From positions 1 to 5,466 of the forward strand of contig JAEZCB010000201.1 in NCBI GenBank assembly GCA_023412755.1: a stretch of DNA of 5,466 nucleotides. The letters run 5' to 3'. Both the position numbers and the translations under genes were made by a program. Shown piece by piece: positions 5,378 through 5,466 of the stretch. Below the pieces are notes generated by a model. The model saw only the letters and a program-made list of their open reading frames with translations. It made no database searches and had not been told where the DNA came from. The number at the start of each line of letters is the position of its first letter. The stretch's first letter is position 1. Source of the stretch: Bacteroidota bacterium (GTDB lineage: Bacteria > Bacteroidota > Bacteroidia > Flavobacteriales_F > PHOS-HE28).

Positions 5378-5466
5378 ATGCCTGTAGTCCACATCACCCG
5401 CCGCGAGCGTTTCAGTGCCGCACACAAACTTGCCCGCCCCGATTGGAGCGCGGAGAAGAACATGGA
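5378..5466 (+). CDS. 6-pyruvoyl/6-carboxy-tetrahydropterin synthase family protein (3' truncated by window)
   Basis: The first 29 codons are visible: MPVVHITRRERFSAAHKLAR followed by PDWSAEKNM. FSAAH (12-16) carries the first zinc-binding histidine (H16) of the PTPS/QueD fold, and W-S-x-E-K-N resembles the animal-type PTPS segment between that histidine and the catalytic FGKC, which would come just after the window end. The family converts 7,8-dihydroneopterin triphosphate to 6-pyruvoyl-tetrahydropterin or, in QueD, to 6-carboxy-tetrahydropterin for queuosine. From the N-terminus alone I cannot tell these apart, so I give no symbol. ATG 5378 is well supported by the family start and by the TAnnTTTG box 17 nt upstream. 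There is no Shine-Dalgarno; the leader is A-rich (AAAAGAAC), as is usual in Bacteroidota. Confidence 0.85.
   Translation, partial: MPVVHITRRERFSAAHKLARPDWSAEKNM

Noticed and set aside
4928..5425. Minus-strand open frame spanning the pseudogene, the repeats and the pterin synthase start
   Set aside because: It crosses three unrelated features and has no domain; it is open by chance in GC-rich DNA.

Overview
The window looks like chromosomal DNA of a moderately GC-rich Bacteroidota, most likely a Flavobacteriales-type bacterium. Three things point there. The M23 peptidase followed by a short MerR regulator is a pair I associate with that phylum. There are no clear Shine-Dalgarno sequences before the genes. 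A perfect TAnnTTTG promoter element, the Bacteroidota -7 box, stands before the last gene. The taxonomic call is inference from memory of these families, not a database result.

Layout. Positions 1-2644 (+ strand) form a tight run of four genes: the C-terminal part of an outer-membrane beta-barrel protein (cut by the window edge), a 71-residue Kazal-type protease-inhibitor lipoprotein, a membrane-anchored M23 (LytM-type) peptidoglycan endopeptidase, and a MerR-family regulator. Short gaps (6, 33 and 14 nt) suggest one transcript concerned with the cell envelope. Positions 2635-3600 (- strand) encode HldD (ADP-L-glycero-D-manno-heptose 6-epimerase), an LPS-heptose precursor enzyme, whose 3' end overlaps the MerR gene by 10 bp. 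A 238-bp divergent spacer (3601-3838) separates it from egtD (3839-4858, + strand), an EgtD-family histidine N-alpha-methyltransferase of the ergothioneine type. No other ergothioneine gene is in view.

The last 600 bp are the most unusual. At 4999-5228 lies a wrecked class I SAM-dependent methyltransferase gene: the N-terminal third is recognisable, a single-base deletion in an A5 run breaks the frame, and the reading ends straight after the motif I / second beta-strand region (VLDIS). At that exact point begins a hairpin-bearing sequence (about 5223-5269) that resembles an intergenic repeat family I remember from many Bacteroidota genomes, so the repeat appears to have replaced the rest of the gene. 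A degenerate 9-nt tandem repeat (5302-5328) follows, then the promoter box (5353-5360) and the first 29 codons of a 6-pyruvoyl/6-carboxy-tetrahydropterin synthase family gene cut by the window end.

I see no tRNA, rRNA, CRISPR array, transposase or convincing intrinsic terminator. There is no wholly new multi-gene system here. The best leads are the repeat-gene junction, the Kazal lipoprotein beside a peptidase gene, and a possible substrate-pocket change in EgtD.
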